Shown: one piece after another, positions 25,904 to 36,676 of the stretch | Numbering within the stretch: the first letter of the stretch is position 1 | Layout: the number at the start of each line of letters is the position of its first letter | Assembly: GCF_042678485.1 (NCBI RefSeq) | Contig: NZ_JBHTKR010000003.1 | Location: forward strand, 248,001 to 312,000 | Origin: Seohaeicola saemankumensis | Lineage (GTDB): Bacteria; Pseudomonadota; Alphaproteobacteria; Rhodobacterales; Rhodobacteraceae | Length of the DNA stretch: 64,000 nt | Direction of reading: 5' to 3' | Position numbers and translations under genes: made by a program | Notes under the pieces: model-generated | The model's database searches: none | What the model was told of the DNA's origin: nothing | The model's input: the letters and a program-made list of their open reading frames with translations, nothing else

Positions 25904-26278
25904 ATGCTGGTGCTGGACAACATCATCAATGATCGCGGGTCGCGCTACGCGGTATCGGGTGCCGCCTGCCGGTCAGAGACCGAAGCGCGGGCTTTCGTCA
26001 AAACCCTGTGCAAGCGCAAGAAATTCGCCCGCGCCACCCATCACAGCTGGGCCCTTCTGGCGGGTGACCAGCCGATCAAGGCCGATGACGGCGAAGCCGG
26101 TGCGGGCATGGTCATCCTGCGGATGCTGGAACGCGAGGGGCTGCGCGACCATGTGGTGGTCGTCACCCGCTGGTATGGCGGCAAGCATTTGGGCGGCGAC
26201 CGTTTTCGCCACGTGCAGGATGCTGTCAGGCTCTACCTGGATCAGGCCGGGCCGCAGGACGTGGCGGATCGGCCCTGA
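25904..26278 (+). CDS. IMPACT/Yih1-like (UPF0029) single-domain protein
   Basis: 124-residue protein consisting only of the UPF0029/IMPACT domain. Key motifs are FARATHHSWAL (about 41-51), ADDGEAGAGMVIL (60-72) and VVVTRWYGGKHLGGDRFRHV (85-104). Bacterial YigZ proteins are ~200 residues with a second domain and usually read RYFGGxxLGxGGLxRAY. This one has the WYGGxxLGxDRFxH form that I recall from eukaryotic IMPACT and yeast Yih1. In eukaryotes those proteins bind Gcn1 and restrain Gcn2; a bacterial role is unknown. Its Shine-Dalgarno is weak, so the start is moderately uncertain. Confidence 0.82.
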   Translation: MLVLDNIINDRGSRYAVSGAACRSETEARAFVKTLCKRKKFARATHHSWALLAGDQPIKADDGEAGAGMVILRMLEREGLRDHVVVVTRWYGGKHLGGDRFRHVQDAVRLYLDQAGPQDVADRP

Positions 26279-26460
26279 CGCAACATCTTGTGTAGAAAAA
26301 CGCGCAAACCTGGCGCTTCTGGTTTTATTCTGCTTTTGGTTGTTTATTGATCCTTTGCAAGACTTCAAGCAAACTCGCAGGTGAAAACGCGCCTTTTATC
26401 CACTTGCCGCCTGCCGATGAAACACGGGGGTTTCACCCCAGAAACGTCCCGCCTGCCAAG

Positions 26461-29052
<2,592 letters not shown>

Positions 29053-29063
29053 GGCGATGCGGC

Positions 29064-29100
29064 GGATCGGCTGGCGCTGATTGACACGCCGGGCCGATCC
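29064..29100. terminator. Hairpin between convergent kinase and nrsF genes
   Basis: GGATCGGC (29064-29071) pairs with GCCGATCC (29093-29100), with a further inner TGGCG/CGCC pairing. It lies between two convergent genes (stops at 29052 and 29125). No T-run on either side; a bidirectional, possibly Rho-assisted end structure is the simplest reading. Confidence 0.4.
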
Positions 29101-29124
29101 GGGATCACATCCGGTCGCCCCGGC

Positions 29125-29763
29125 CTACCAGCGCAACAGCCGTGCGCCTGCCAAAGCCCCAAGTGCCGTGACCGTCAGGATCGCCACACCATACCAGGTG
29201 ACGTAGAAAAGCGGATTGTCCATCATGCAATAGAACGAATAGCCCGCCGTCGCCCCGGCCGAGACGCCCAGGCCAAGCATGGCGCCGGTCCGGGCGGGCG
29301 CGGTGGGTGCGCCTTGTCGCACCAGGGCGAAAGCCACAGCCAGCGCAGGCGCAGAGATCAGCAGGATGAAGCCGAGGCATTCAACAACCTTGATCAGCGC
29401 CAGATCGGCAAACCATAGCGACGCAGGGCTGGCAAGCATGGCCGTCAGACACAGCGGCAAGACCCCCAGCAGCGCCAGCCCGGCCAGGCCGCGCAGACCG
29501 ATACCGGCAGCAGCGCCAGGGCGCAGCCACCGCATCACCTGGCTTAAAGCCAGCACGCACAACAGTGCCGGCAGCAGGGTCTTGGCCGCAACCAGCGGCT
29601 TGACCAGATGCCCGAGAAGATCCGCCCGCAAACCGGCGAACGCCAAAAACAGCACCGCGAAAAGCGTAACCCCCGCAACAATGGCCAGTGCGATCCGCCC
29701 CGTTTTCAGGGGGGGTGCTGCCGGTTCCAGCGCCAGTTGCGCGATCATGTCTTGGGTGTTCAT
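29125..29763 (-). CDS. nrsF: Membrane anti-sigma factor NrsF (DUF1109)
   Basis: 212-residue integral membrane protein with about six helices and the DUF1109 layout. Cysteines at about positions 129 (VVECLGF) and 179 (SFYCMMDN) are 50 residues apart. From memory that matches the two conserved Cys of Caulobacter NrsF, which retains the ECF factor SigF at the membrane until heavy metals or oxidants act. Start ATG 29763 overlaps the sigma gene stop (ATGA), the standard sigF-nrsF arrangement. The regulated target genes usually nearby (DUF2282/DUF692 group) are not in this window. Confidence 0.87.
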   Translation of the reverse strand: MNTQDMIAQLALEPAAPPLKTGRIALAIVAGVTLFAVLFLAFAGLRADLLGHLVKPLVAAKTLLPALLCVLALSQVMRWLRPGAAAGIGLRGLAGLALLGVLPLCLTAMLASPASLWFADLALIKVVECLGFILLISAPALAVAFALVRQGAPTAPARTGAMLGLGVSAGATAGYSFYCMMDNPLFYVTWYGVAILTVTALGALAGARLLRW

Positions 29764-30317
29764 CGGGTATCCTTTCGGGCGATGGCGCCCAGTCTCTTGA
29801 TTGCGCGGTGCAAGGCCACGCGCACGGCGCCCTCTGACATGGACAGGGCCTGTCCGACCTCGGCGGTGGTTTCACCTTCAAGGCTGACCGCGCGCACGAT
29901 TCTGGCAGAGCGTGCATCAAGCTGTCCGATCAGGGCGGCGCTGTCGCGGGCGGCCATGGCTGCGGCCACGTCATCGGCATGAGGTGCCGCCTCGATCTGG
30001 TCGATAATCGGCTCCAGCGGCTCATGTCCGCGGTGGCGGCGTCGGCGCTGCGCGTCGATCACCTTGTAGCGGGCGATAGCATAGAGCCAGGGCAGCAGCG
30101 GGGCGCTGTCATCCCAGGTGTGACGCTTGGCGTGAACCGCAAGCAGGATTTCCTGAACGATGTCCTCCTGCGAGTCCGCGCCCAGCGTGGGAATGCGCGC
30201 CCTGACGATGCCGCGCAGCGTCGGCGTCACGGCCCCGAGGAACGCGGCATAGGCCCGCTGATCGCCGGCCCGGGCCGCACGCAGCAAATCCGCCAGCTCT
30301 GTCTCGCGCCCTGACAT
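29760..30317 (-). CDS. sigF: ECF RNA polymerase sigma factor, SigF-type
   Basis: 185-residue ECF sigma factor. Region 2 has EDIVQEILLAVHAKRHTWD and PWLYAIARYKVIDAQRRRR, and region 4 has GETTAEVGQALSMSEGAVRV. It directs transcription of a small stress regulon when released by NrsF. I chose the ATG at 30317, the usual ECF length, with AAGGA 11 bases upstream. A strong AAAGGAG lies eight bases before an in-frame ATG at 30473 and would add 52 low-complexity residues, so either start may be used. Its 3' end overlaps nrsF. A 290-bp gap to the next gene holds no other credible gene. Confidence 0.87.
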   Translation of the reverse strand: MSGRETELADLLRAARAGDQRAYAAFLGAVTPTLRGIVRARIPTLGADSQEDIVQEILLAVHAKRHTWDDSAPLLPWLYAIARYKVIDAQRRRRHRGHEPLEPIIDQIEAAPHADDVAAAMAARDSAALIGQLDARSARIVRAVSLEGETTAEVGQALSMSEGAVRVALHRAIKRLGAIARKDTR

Positions 30318-30607
30318 GTCGGGGATCATCCTTTTTTGGTGCGATTGTGCCGCATGCGCCGTGCCGTTGTCGCCTGACATCTTGGTGATGCGCGCGGCAA
30401 GGGCGCGGGGCCCATGCATGACGCCTGCCGCGATCCCTGCGTGCAGGTTCAGGGTTGTGGTGGCACTTGCCATGGCCTGCGCTCCTTTCCCGTGATGCGC
30501 CCTTGGGGTGCAGTCCAGTTCGGGGCAGGCATGGGATCGTTACAACCCATAGATCACATCACGCTGATGTGACGTGGCCGTCGTCCGGCGGTGTGGCCTG
30601 CCGTGCG

Positions 30608-32059
30608 TCAGGCGGCGATGCGCGGCGTGAAAATGGCGCGCGCGGTGTCGCAGCTGTAGCCCTGCGCCATGTCGGCCGCGCGCCCAGCAAGATCGACGAT
30701 GCTGTTCAGGATGAAATCCACCTTGTCGTCCGTCATCAGCAGGCTCAGGTTCAGCCGGGTAAATCCGGGCTTTGCCACCTCGTGCCCTGCCAGGATCGCC
30801 TCGCGCAGGTTGGCGGATGCCGTGGGATCTATCCCGAGCAGTTCATGCACATATGGGCCCGCGCAGGCACAGCCGCCACGCGCCTGAATCCCGTAGCGAT
30901 CGCTGAGAAGGCGGGTCACAAGCTGCTGATGCACATATCCGCCCTGCCCGTCCGACAGCCGGAAAGACAGGATCGGCAAACGGTTCGGCAAGGCCGGTCC
31001 CAGCAGATCAATCCGGGGATGATGCCGCAGACGCGCCTCGGCCCGCGCGATCAGATCCTGATTGCGGATGGTGATCGCGTCGGTTCCCATGGCGTCCTTG
31101 ACCAGAAAGGCCAGTGCGGCGCGGATATCGCCGATCACATCGGGGGTGCCCGCCTCTTCGCGCGCCTCAAGCGTAAGGCTGTAGTCGTGGCTGTCCGGGG
31201 CAACGAAGCGCACCGTGCCGCCGCCCGGCCATGTCGGTGTCGTGGTCCGCAACGCGTCGCGCCGCAGGATCATCACGCCAGAGGCCGCGGGCCCGCCGGT
31301 GAACTTGTGCGGCGAGGTCACGATGGCGTCGATGGGCGCATCGGCGGCCGGGGTCATGTGGATGGGCAGATAAGGCCCGCCACCCGCATAGTCCCAGACC
31401 ATCAGCGCACCTGCCGCCTTGACCTGCCGGGTCAGCCCTTGGACATCGGCCAGGATTCCGGTGATGTTCGATGCGGCCGAAAAGGCGCAGATCACGCGAC
31501 CGGGGGCGGTGTGCAATGCCGCGTCCAGCGCGACGGGATCGGGGCCGCCTTCCGGTGCGGCGGGAAGGGTCACGATTTCGGCCCCGCTTTCGCGCCAGGG
31601 CAGGATATTCGAATGATGCTCATAGGGGCCAAGGATGACGCGCACGGGTGTAGTGGCGTCATCTGCCCCCAGCAGCGCCACAAGGCGGTTGATCCCCGCC
31701 GTCGCACCCGCGCCGCAGAAGATCACGGCGTGATCCGGCCCCGCGCCGCAAAGCCGCGCGATGGCGGCGCGGGCCTCGGCCCGCAGGCGTGTCATGCGGC
31801 CGCCGCAGAACGACGCCTCTGTGTGGCTGTTCGCATAGAAGGGCAGAACCTGTTCCATCACGAAGCGTTCCACCTGCATCAGCGCCCGGCCCGAGGCGGT
31901 ATAGTCGGCATAGACCAGCGGTTTCGGGCCGAAGGGCCCGTCGATCATCACCCCTTCACCGATCAGCCCGGCCCGCAGATCGGCCAGCCTGTCGGCGGTC
32001 ATCAGGGATGCCCGGAAATCATCAAGTGGCGCCGTGGTCGTTGCTGTCATGTCGCGCAT
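30608..32059 (-). CDS. Class V aminotransferase-fold PLP enzyme (cysteine desulfurase-like)
   Basis: 483-residue fold-type I enzyme. PLP-site residues are visible: Schiff-base Lys about 252 in TSPHKFTGGPAASG, His pair in GPYEHHSNIL, Asp about 223 in VWDYAGGG. Near the C-terminus a Cys-containing loop reads ARGGCACAGPYVH, recalling the active-site Cys loop of cysteine desulfurases/selenocysteine lyases, but the protein is longer than IscS/SufS. Start ATG 32059 has AGGAGGG four to five bases upstream; earlier in-frame starts lack this. Divergent from an Lrp-type regulator, which probably controls it. Substrate unknown; desulfurase, kynureninase-like or isopenicillin-N-epimerase-like roles are possible. 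Confidence 0.85.
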   Translation of the reverse strand: MRDMTATTTAPLDDFRASLMTADRLADLRAGLIGEGVMIDGPFGPKPLVYADYTASGRALMQVERFVMEQVLPFYANSHTEASFCGGRMTRLRAEARAAIARLCGAGPDHAVIFCGAGATAGINRLVALLGADDATTPVRVILGPYEHHSNILPWRESGAEIVTLPAAPEGGPDPVALDAALHTAPGRVICAFSAASNITGILADVQGLTRQVKAAGALMVWDYAGGGPYLPIHMTPAADAPIDAIVTSPHKFTGGPAASGVMILRRDALRTTTPTWPGGGTVRFVAPDSHDYSLTLEAREEAGTPDVIGDIRAALAFLVKDAMGTDAITIRNQDLIARAEARLRHHPRIDLLGPALPNRLPILSFRLSDGQGGYVHQQLVTRLLSDRYGIQARGGCACAGPYVHELLGIDPTASANLREAILAGHEVAKPGFTRLNLSLLMTDDKVDFILNSIVDLAGRAADMAQGYSCDTARAIFTPRIAA

Positions 32060-32116
32060 GGTCCCTCCTGTTCGCTGAAGGGGACAATAGCGCAGCAAAA
32101 CGCAGGATTTTTCCCA

Positions 32117-32140
32117 AATTCATGGCTGACTTTCTGAATT
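32117..32140. promoter_or_regulatory. Inverted repeat in the class V aminotransferase / lrp intergenic region
   Basis: AATTCA (32117-32122) and TGAATT (32135-32140) form a perfect inverted repeat separated by 12 bases in the 103-bp divergent promoter region. The AT-rich sequence and position suit binding by the adjacent Lrp/AsnC-type protein controlling both genes. Confidence 0.45.
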
Positions 32141-32162
32141 ATTGTGTCATATGATCGAATTT

Positions 32163-32627
32163 ATGGACCAAATTGATGATCTTGATCTGAAAATCCTGAC
32201 CCAGCTGCAAAAGGACGCCACGCTATCGCAGCGCGAACTGGCGGATCGCGTGGGGCTGTCGCAGAATGCCTGCTGGCGGCGGATGCAGCGGCTTCAGGCG
32301 TCAGGGTTGATCAGCAATGCCCGCGTGACGGTGGACCTGTCGCGGCTGGGCATGGACCTGACGGTATTCGTGATGATCCGCACCAGCCACCATTCCAAGG
32401 ACTGGGCAGAGGTTTTTGCCCGCCACGTCAAAAGCCTGCCCGAAGTTGTGGATTTCTACCGCATCGGCGGCGATTGGGATTACATGCTGAAGGTCGTGTG
32501 CCGGGGGATGCGCGGCTATGACCAGTTCTATCAGCGCCTGATCACCGGGTTCGATTTTACCACGGTCACGGGCCTCTTCTCGATGGAAGGGTTGCTTGAG
32601 AACCGGCCGCGCGACCTGTTCCACTAG
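32163..32627 (+). CDS. Lrp/AsnC-family transcriptional regulator
   Basis: 154-residue regulator. An N-terminal helix-turn-helix begins DQIDDLDLKILTQLQKDATL with recognition helix QNACWRRMQRLQASGLI, followed by the RAM effector domain (VVDFYRIGGDWDYMLKV, DFTTVTGLFSMEGL). Start options are GTG 32142, ATG 32151 and ATG 32163; I use the last because homologues begin near DQID, but no Shine-Dalgarno decides it. Such regulators respond to an amino acid and usually act on the divergent gene, here the class V PLP enzyme, and perhaps on the MFS exporter downstream. Its TAG shares CTAG with the stop of that convergent gene. Confidence 0.88.
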   Translation: MDQIDDLDLKILTQLQKDATLSQRELADRVGLSQNACWRRMQRLQASGLISNARVTVDLSRLGMDLTVFVMIRTSHHSKDWAEVFARHVKSLPEVVDFYRIGGDWDYMLKVVCRGMRGYDQFYQRLITGFDFTTVTGLFSMEGLLENRPRDLFH

Positions 32628-33805
32628 GTCTGCGGATCCAGCGGGCGCTGCAGCAGCGCGCAGACCGCGCCCAGCATCAGCAGGCCGGCTGCCGCGACAA
32701 GGCTGACCCCGATATTGCCGGTCAGGTCCCCCACAAGGCCCGCGCCATAGGGGCCGGCGGTCTGGGCCACGGCAAAGACCACGGTGAAAAGGCTGATCGC
32801 GCGGCCCCAGGCCTCGGGGGGCAGGTTCTTGCGGGCGAAATTCGTCACGGCCCCAGGCGCCATGAAGACCGATAGGCCGAAGATCACCGCCGAAATCAGC
32901 AGCACCGGCCCCTTGGGCAACAGCACCGGCAAGGCCGATCCGATGGCGATGCCGGTCAGGATCATCGCAAGTGGCAGGCCCGAGGCATGGCGCGCCAGCA
33001 CGGGCCGCCAGACAAGGGGCGACAGGCAGATACTGGTGCCAAGAACCACCCAGACCAGCGCCATGAAGGGCGCGCTGGCGGCCTGTTCGGTCATCCATGC
33101 CGACAGGAAGGTCAGGTAGACGATATAGCCCAGTCCGAACCCCGCATAACCTGCCAGTTGCGGCAGCATCCGGCGGATCGGCAGCGGCGCGGGCTTGCCC
33201 GTGGATTGCACCGGCGCGCGCAGCTGGAAGGCGGCCCAGAGGCCGAGAGGGACAAAGGACAGGCTGATCGCCCCGATCACGATCCAGCCAAGGGGCCATG
33301 ACGCCGGCCCCCAGGCGTCCAGCATCAGGGGCAGCGCCGCGCCCGCCAGCACGATGCCAAGACCCCCGCCAGATCCGAACAGGATGGCAATGGCCAGGGC
33401 ATTGCGGCGCGGATCGCCCTGAAACAGGCCCGCCGCCAGCGCGCCGGCCGTCGAAAAGGACATCGCGCCCACCACGCCGGCCACGATGCGCCACATCGTC
33501 TGCCACCACAGCGCCGCATGCAGGCCGGTCGCCAGCAGGGCAAGGGTGGTGGCCACCAGCCCGATCGCGAAAAGCCGTGTCGGCGGAATGTGACGGATCA
33601 GGATCATCGTCAGAACCGCCCCAAGGATATAGCCCAGCGCATTGGCCGTATTCAGCCAGCCTGCCTGGGCATAGCTCCAGGCCATTTCCGATTTCATCGC
33701 CGGCAGGATCAGCCCATAGGCGAATCGGGCAAAGCCATTGGTCACCGTGACGCCCAGGGCCAGACCGGTCAGCACCAGCCATGGCCGAGTCGGCGCCGCG
33801 CTCAT
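32624..33805 (-). CDS. MFS transporter, YbfB/YjiJ family
   Basis: 393-residue major-facilitator protein with 12 predicted helices. It opens PWLVLTGLALGVTVTNGFAR followed by YGLILPAMKSEMAWSYAQAG, typical of the YbfB/YjiJ (MFS_4) group. Start ATG 33805 follows a weak GGGGAT; upstream in-frame starts add a charged, Cys-rich tail without homology. Function is unknown; export of a metabolite or amino acid would fit the convergent Lrp-type gene. The stop codons of this gene and lrp interlock on the palindrome CTAG (32624-32627). The 279 bp upstream separate it from pstS. Confidence 0.85.
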   Translation of the reverse strand: MSAAPTRPWLVLTGLALGVTVTNGFARFAYGLILPAMKSEMAWSYAQAGWLNTANALGYILGAVLTMILIRHIPPTRLFAIGLVATTLALLATGLHAALWWQTMWRIVAGVVGAMSFSTAGALAAGLFQGDPRRNALAIAILFGSGGGLGIVLAGAALPLMLDAWGPASWPLGWIVIGAISLSFVPLGLWAAFQLRAPVQSTGKPAPLPIRRMLPQLAGYAGFGLGYIVYLTFLSAWMTEQAASAPFMALVWVVLGTSICLSPLVWRPVLARHASGLPLAMILTGIAIGSALPVLLPKGPVLLISAVIFGLSVFMAPGAVTNFARKNLPPEAWGRAISLFTVVFAVAQTAGPYGAGLVGDLTGNIGVSLVAAAGLLMLGAVCALLQRPLDPQT

Positions 33806-33972
33806 GCGGCCATCCCCGATGGATATGTGACATGCATCAACATGACAGGCCCTTGCCGCTGGGATGATCCCCTTTCGGGATGTCCTTCGCGGCACGCTGT
33901 CAATGAAACAAGGGCGGCGCAACCCCTCTTGCGTGATTGCGGCAGGTCATCCGGGTGCCGGTCACAGGGGTT

Positions 33973-34001
33973 TTGTCACAAAACTTTTACATAACTTTCA
34001 T
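33973..34001 (+). promoter_or_regulatory. Triple Pho-box array upstream of pstS
   Basis: Three 7-bp direct repeats at exact 11-bp spacing: TTGTCAC (33973-33979), CTTTTAC (33984-33990) and CTTTCAT (33995-34001), separated by AAAA and ATAA. This matches the alphaproteobacterial PhoB site of CTGTCAT-type half-sites with 4-bp AT spacers. The last half-site is 83 bases before the pstS ATG and would replace the -35 element; TTAGGA at 34009-34014 is a possible -10. Phosphate limitation should induce pst-phoU-phoB from here. Confidence 0.82.
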
Positions 34002-34084
34002 ATCAGGGTTAGGAACGGGGCATAGCTGCGGTGCCAGATCGCCACGGGTGGTGGTCGTGAAAAACCGCAAACAGGAGACATCTC

Positions 34085-35140
34085 ATGTCATTTGCAAAAC
34101 TCGCCGCATCGGCAGTCGTTCTGGCGGCAGCAACTGCCACGACGGCCTCGGCCCGCGACAACGTGCAGATCACCGGTTCGTCGACCGTGCTGCCCTATTC
34201 GACCATCGTTGCCGAAGCCTTTGGCGAGAATTTCGATTTCCCGACCCCGGTCGTGGAAGGTGGTGGTTCGGGCGCAGGCCGCGCCAAGATGTGCGAAGGC
34301 GTGGGCACCAATACCGTGGATATCGCCAACTCGTCCTCGCGGATCTCTCAGAGAGACCTCGATACCTGCGCGGCCAATGGCGTGACCGAGGTGATGGAAG
34401 TCCGTTTCGGCTATGACGGCATCGTCTTTGCCTCGGATGTGAACGGCCCGGAATTCGCCTTTACCCCGGCCGATCTTTTCAATGCGCTGGGCGCCCAGGT
34501 GGCCAAGGATGGCGCCATTGTCGCCAACCCCCACAGCATGTGGTCGGATTTCAACAGCGCCATGCCCGCGCAGGAGATCCTGGTCCTGTCGCCCGGCACC
34601 AAGCACGGCACGCGCGAGGTCTTTGACGAGCGTGTGATCTATGAAGGCTGCAAGGCCACCGGCGCCTATGACCTGTTCCTGGCCGTTGCCGAGGGCGCGG
34701 ATGACAAGGCCAAGGCCCGCGCCGCCAAGGGTGAATGCACAAAGCTGCGTACCGATGGCCGCAACGTGGACATCGACGGCGACTACACCGAAACGCTGGC
34801 ACGTCTGGAAGCTGACAAGAAGGCGATCGGCGTCTTCGGCCTGTCGTTCTACCAGAACAACACCGACAAGCTGCGCGTCGGCACGATGAACGGTGTCGTT
34901 CCCTCGACCGAATCGATCGCGGCGGGTGACTATCCGGTGTCGCGTCCGCTGTATTTCTACGTGAAGCTGGCGCATCTGGACGTGATCCCCGGCCTGCAGG
35001 AATATATCGAGTTCTTCGTGTCCGACGACATGGCAGGCCCCGATGGCCCGCTGGCGGAATACGGCCTTGTATCGGACCCCGAACTGGCCGCGACCCAGGA
35101 CATGGTGGCCAATCGCACGCCGATGGGTCCGCTGAACTGA
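34085..35140 (+). CDS. pstS: Phosphate ABC transporter, periplasmic phosphate-binding protein
   Basis: 351-residue periplasmic protein. The signal peptide opens SFAKLAASAVVLAAATAT and probably ends at ASA near residue 23. The phosphate-binding P-loop-like segment is ITGSSTVLPYS, and later VVEGGGSGAGRAKMCEG and the LSPGTKHGTREVF loop contribute ligands. It binds periplasmic phosphate and delivers it to PstCA. Preceded by AACAGGAGAC at the proper distance. A perfect 11-bp hairpin follows the stop, probably protecting or limiting the pstS part of the message relative to pstC. Confidence 0.93.
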   Translation: MSFAKLAASAVVLAAATATTASARDNVQITGSSTVLPYSTIVAEAFGENFDFPTPVVEGGGSGAGRAKMCEGVGTNTVDIANSSSRISQRDLDTCAANGVTEVMEVRFGYDGIVFASDVNGPEFAFTPADLFNALGAQVAKDGAIVANPHSMWSDFNSAMPAQEILVLSPGTKHGTREVFDERVIYEGCKATGAYDLFLAVAEGADDKAKARAAKGECTKLRTDGRNVDIDGDYTETLARLEADKKAIGVFGLSFYQNNTDKLRVGTMNGVVPSTESIAAGDYPVSRPLYFYVKLAHLDVIPGLQEYIEFFVSDDMAGPDGPLAEYGLVSDPELAATQDMVANRTPMGPLN

Positions 35141-35154
35141 TCTGACTGAAACAT

Positions 35155-35182
35155 CGCCCTCCGGCTTGATGGCCGGAGGGCG
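35155..35182 (+). promoter_or_regulatory. Intercistronic stem-loop between pstS and pstC
   Basis: CGCCCTCCGGC (35155-35165) and GCCGGAGGGCG (35172-35182) form a perfect 11-bp stem with loop TTGATG, 14 bases after the pstS stop. No T-run follows, so it looks like an mRNA-stabilising or attenuating element rather than a full terminator. It could let PstS accumulate above the permeases. Confidence 0.7.
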
Positions 35183-35215
35183 GCGACGTTCCGAAAAATA
35201 CTGTCGGGAAACACC

Positions 35216-36676
35216 ATGTCCGTCTTCTTGCTGATCATCGTTCTTGGTGTTCTCGCCATTGCCGGTTTTGTTCTGGGGCGCCGCCGCGCCCTTTCGTCCG
35301 TTGACGGCAATACCCGCCGTCTGCATTCGCTGCCCGGCTATTACGCCTGGCACGGGGCCATCATGGCCTTTCTGCCCGCGATGGCCGTCCTGACCCTGTG
35401 GCTGATCGCACAACCGCTGGTGATCGAGCGGCAGCTGGCCGATTACTTTCCCGCCGAACAATTCGAGAATGACAGCCAGCGCATCCTGCTGATGGCCGAT
35501 GTGCGCCGCGTCGCCGAAGGGCTGGACGTGGCCGTGGCCGCAGGCGCGCTGACCCCGCAAGAGGCCGAGACGATCACCGTGGCCGACGGATCGGTACGCG
35601 AACGCCTGGGCGCGGTTGGGGTGGCGCTGGGGTCAGAGGTAACACCCGAGGTGCTGGACGCCGCGCAAAGCTATCGCGCGCTAGCGTCTACCGGGGCGCT
35701 GGGACGTGCCATCGTCACACTGATCGCGGCGCTGGCCGGTCTGGCCTATGCGTTGCGGATCACGCACGGCGATTTCCGGGCGCGCAACCGCGTAGAGGCG
35801 GTGATCCTGGGCGTGCTGATCCTGGCCTCGACCATCGCGATCCTGACCACCGTGGGCATCGTGATGTCGATGCTGTCGGAAACGATCCGCTTTTCCTCGA
35901 TGTATCCGTTCAAGGATTTCCTGTTCGGGCTGACCTGGCAACCCAGTTTCCAGGGCAACAGCGAACTTGGCCTTCTGCCGCTGCTGTGGGGCACGCTTTA
36001 CATCAGCCTGGTCGCGATGATCGTGGCCGTGCCCACGGGCCTGTTCACCGCGATCTACCTTGCCGAATATGCCAGCCCGCGTGTGCGATCCGTCATCAAG
36101 CCGCTGATCGAGGTGATCGCGGGTATTCCCACGGTCGTCTTCGGCCTGTTCGCGCTGGTCACCGTCGGGCCTTTCCTGCGCGACTGGTTCGCCGTGCCCA
36201 CCGGGCTGGGATCATCAGGATCGTCGGTCATGACGGCGGGCCTTGTGATCGGGGTTCTGAACATCCCTTTCATTTCATCGCTTGCCGATGACATCATCAA
36301 CGCGGTGCCGCAATCGTTGCGTGACGGATCCTATGGGCTGGGTGCCACCAAATCGGAAACCGTGCGGCAGGTGATCCTGCCCGCCGCCCTGCCGGGTATC
36401 GTGGGCGCCATCCTGCTGGCTGCCAGCCGGGCCATCGGCGAGACGATGATCGTGACGATGGGCGCAGGCGCCGCCGCCAAGCTGGACATGAACCCGTTCG
36501 AGGCGATGACAACGATCACCGTCAAGATCGTCAGCCAGCTGACGGGCGATACGGAATTCAACTCGCCCGAGACGCTTGTCGCCTTCGCGCTTGGCATGAC
36601 GCTGTTCGTCATCACGCTGGGCCTGAACATCTTCGCCCTCTGGGTGGTACGCAAATACCGGGAGCAATACGAATGA
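35216..36676 (+). CDS. pstC: Phosphate ABC transporter permease PstC (extended form)
   Basis: 486-residue inner-membrane permease, much longer than E. coli PstC (319). An additional N-terminal region (about 1-200) has its own hydrophobic segments around an extracytoplasmic stretch. The permease core contains FLFGLTWQPSFQGN, VPTGLFTAIYLAEYASPRVR and EVIAGIPTVVFGLFALV, and the coupling loop reads YGLGATKSETVRQVILPAAL. The long form is the usual one in alphaproteobacteria. It overlaps pstA by ATGA (36673-36676). A 75-bp gap with a stem-loop separates it from pstS. Confidence 0.93.
   Translation: MSVFLLIIVLGVLAIAGFVLGRRRALSSVDGNTRRLHSLPGYYAWHGAIMAFLPAMAVLTLWLIAQPLVIERQLADYFPAEQFENDSQRILLMADVRRVAEGLDVAVAAGALTPQEAETITVADGSVRERLGAVGVALGSEVTPEVLDAAQSYRALASTGALGRAIVTLIAALAGLAYALRITHGDFRARNRVEAVILGVLILASTIAILTTVGIVMSMLSETIRFSSMYPFKDFLFGLTWQPSFQGNSELGLLPLLWGTLYISLVAMIVAVPTGLFTAIYLAEYASPRVRSVIKPLIEVIAGIPTVVFGLFALVTVGPFLRDWFAVPTGLGSSGSSVMTAGLVIGVLNIPFISSLADDIINAVPQSLRDGSYGLGATKSETVRQVILPAALPGIVGAILLAASRAIGETMIVTMGAGAAAKLDMNPFEAMTTITVKIVSQLTGDTEFNSPETLVAFALGMTLFVITLGLNIFALWVVRKYREQYE

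Noticed and set aside
30455..32137. A 560-codon plus-strand frame opposite the class V aminotransferase
   Set aside because: Antisense frame with no domain; the minus-strand protein has a complete PLP site.
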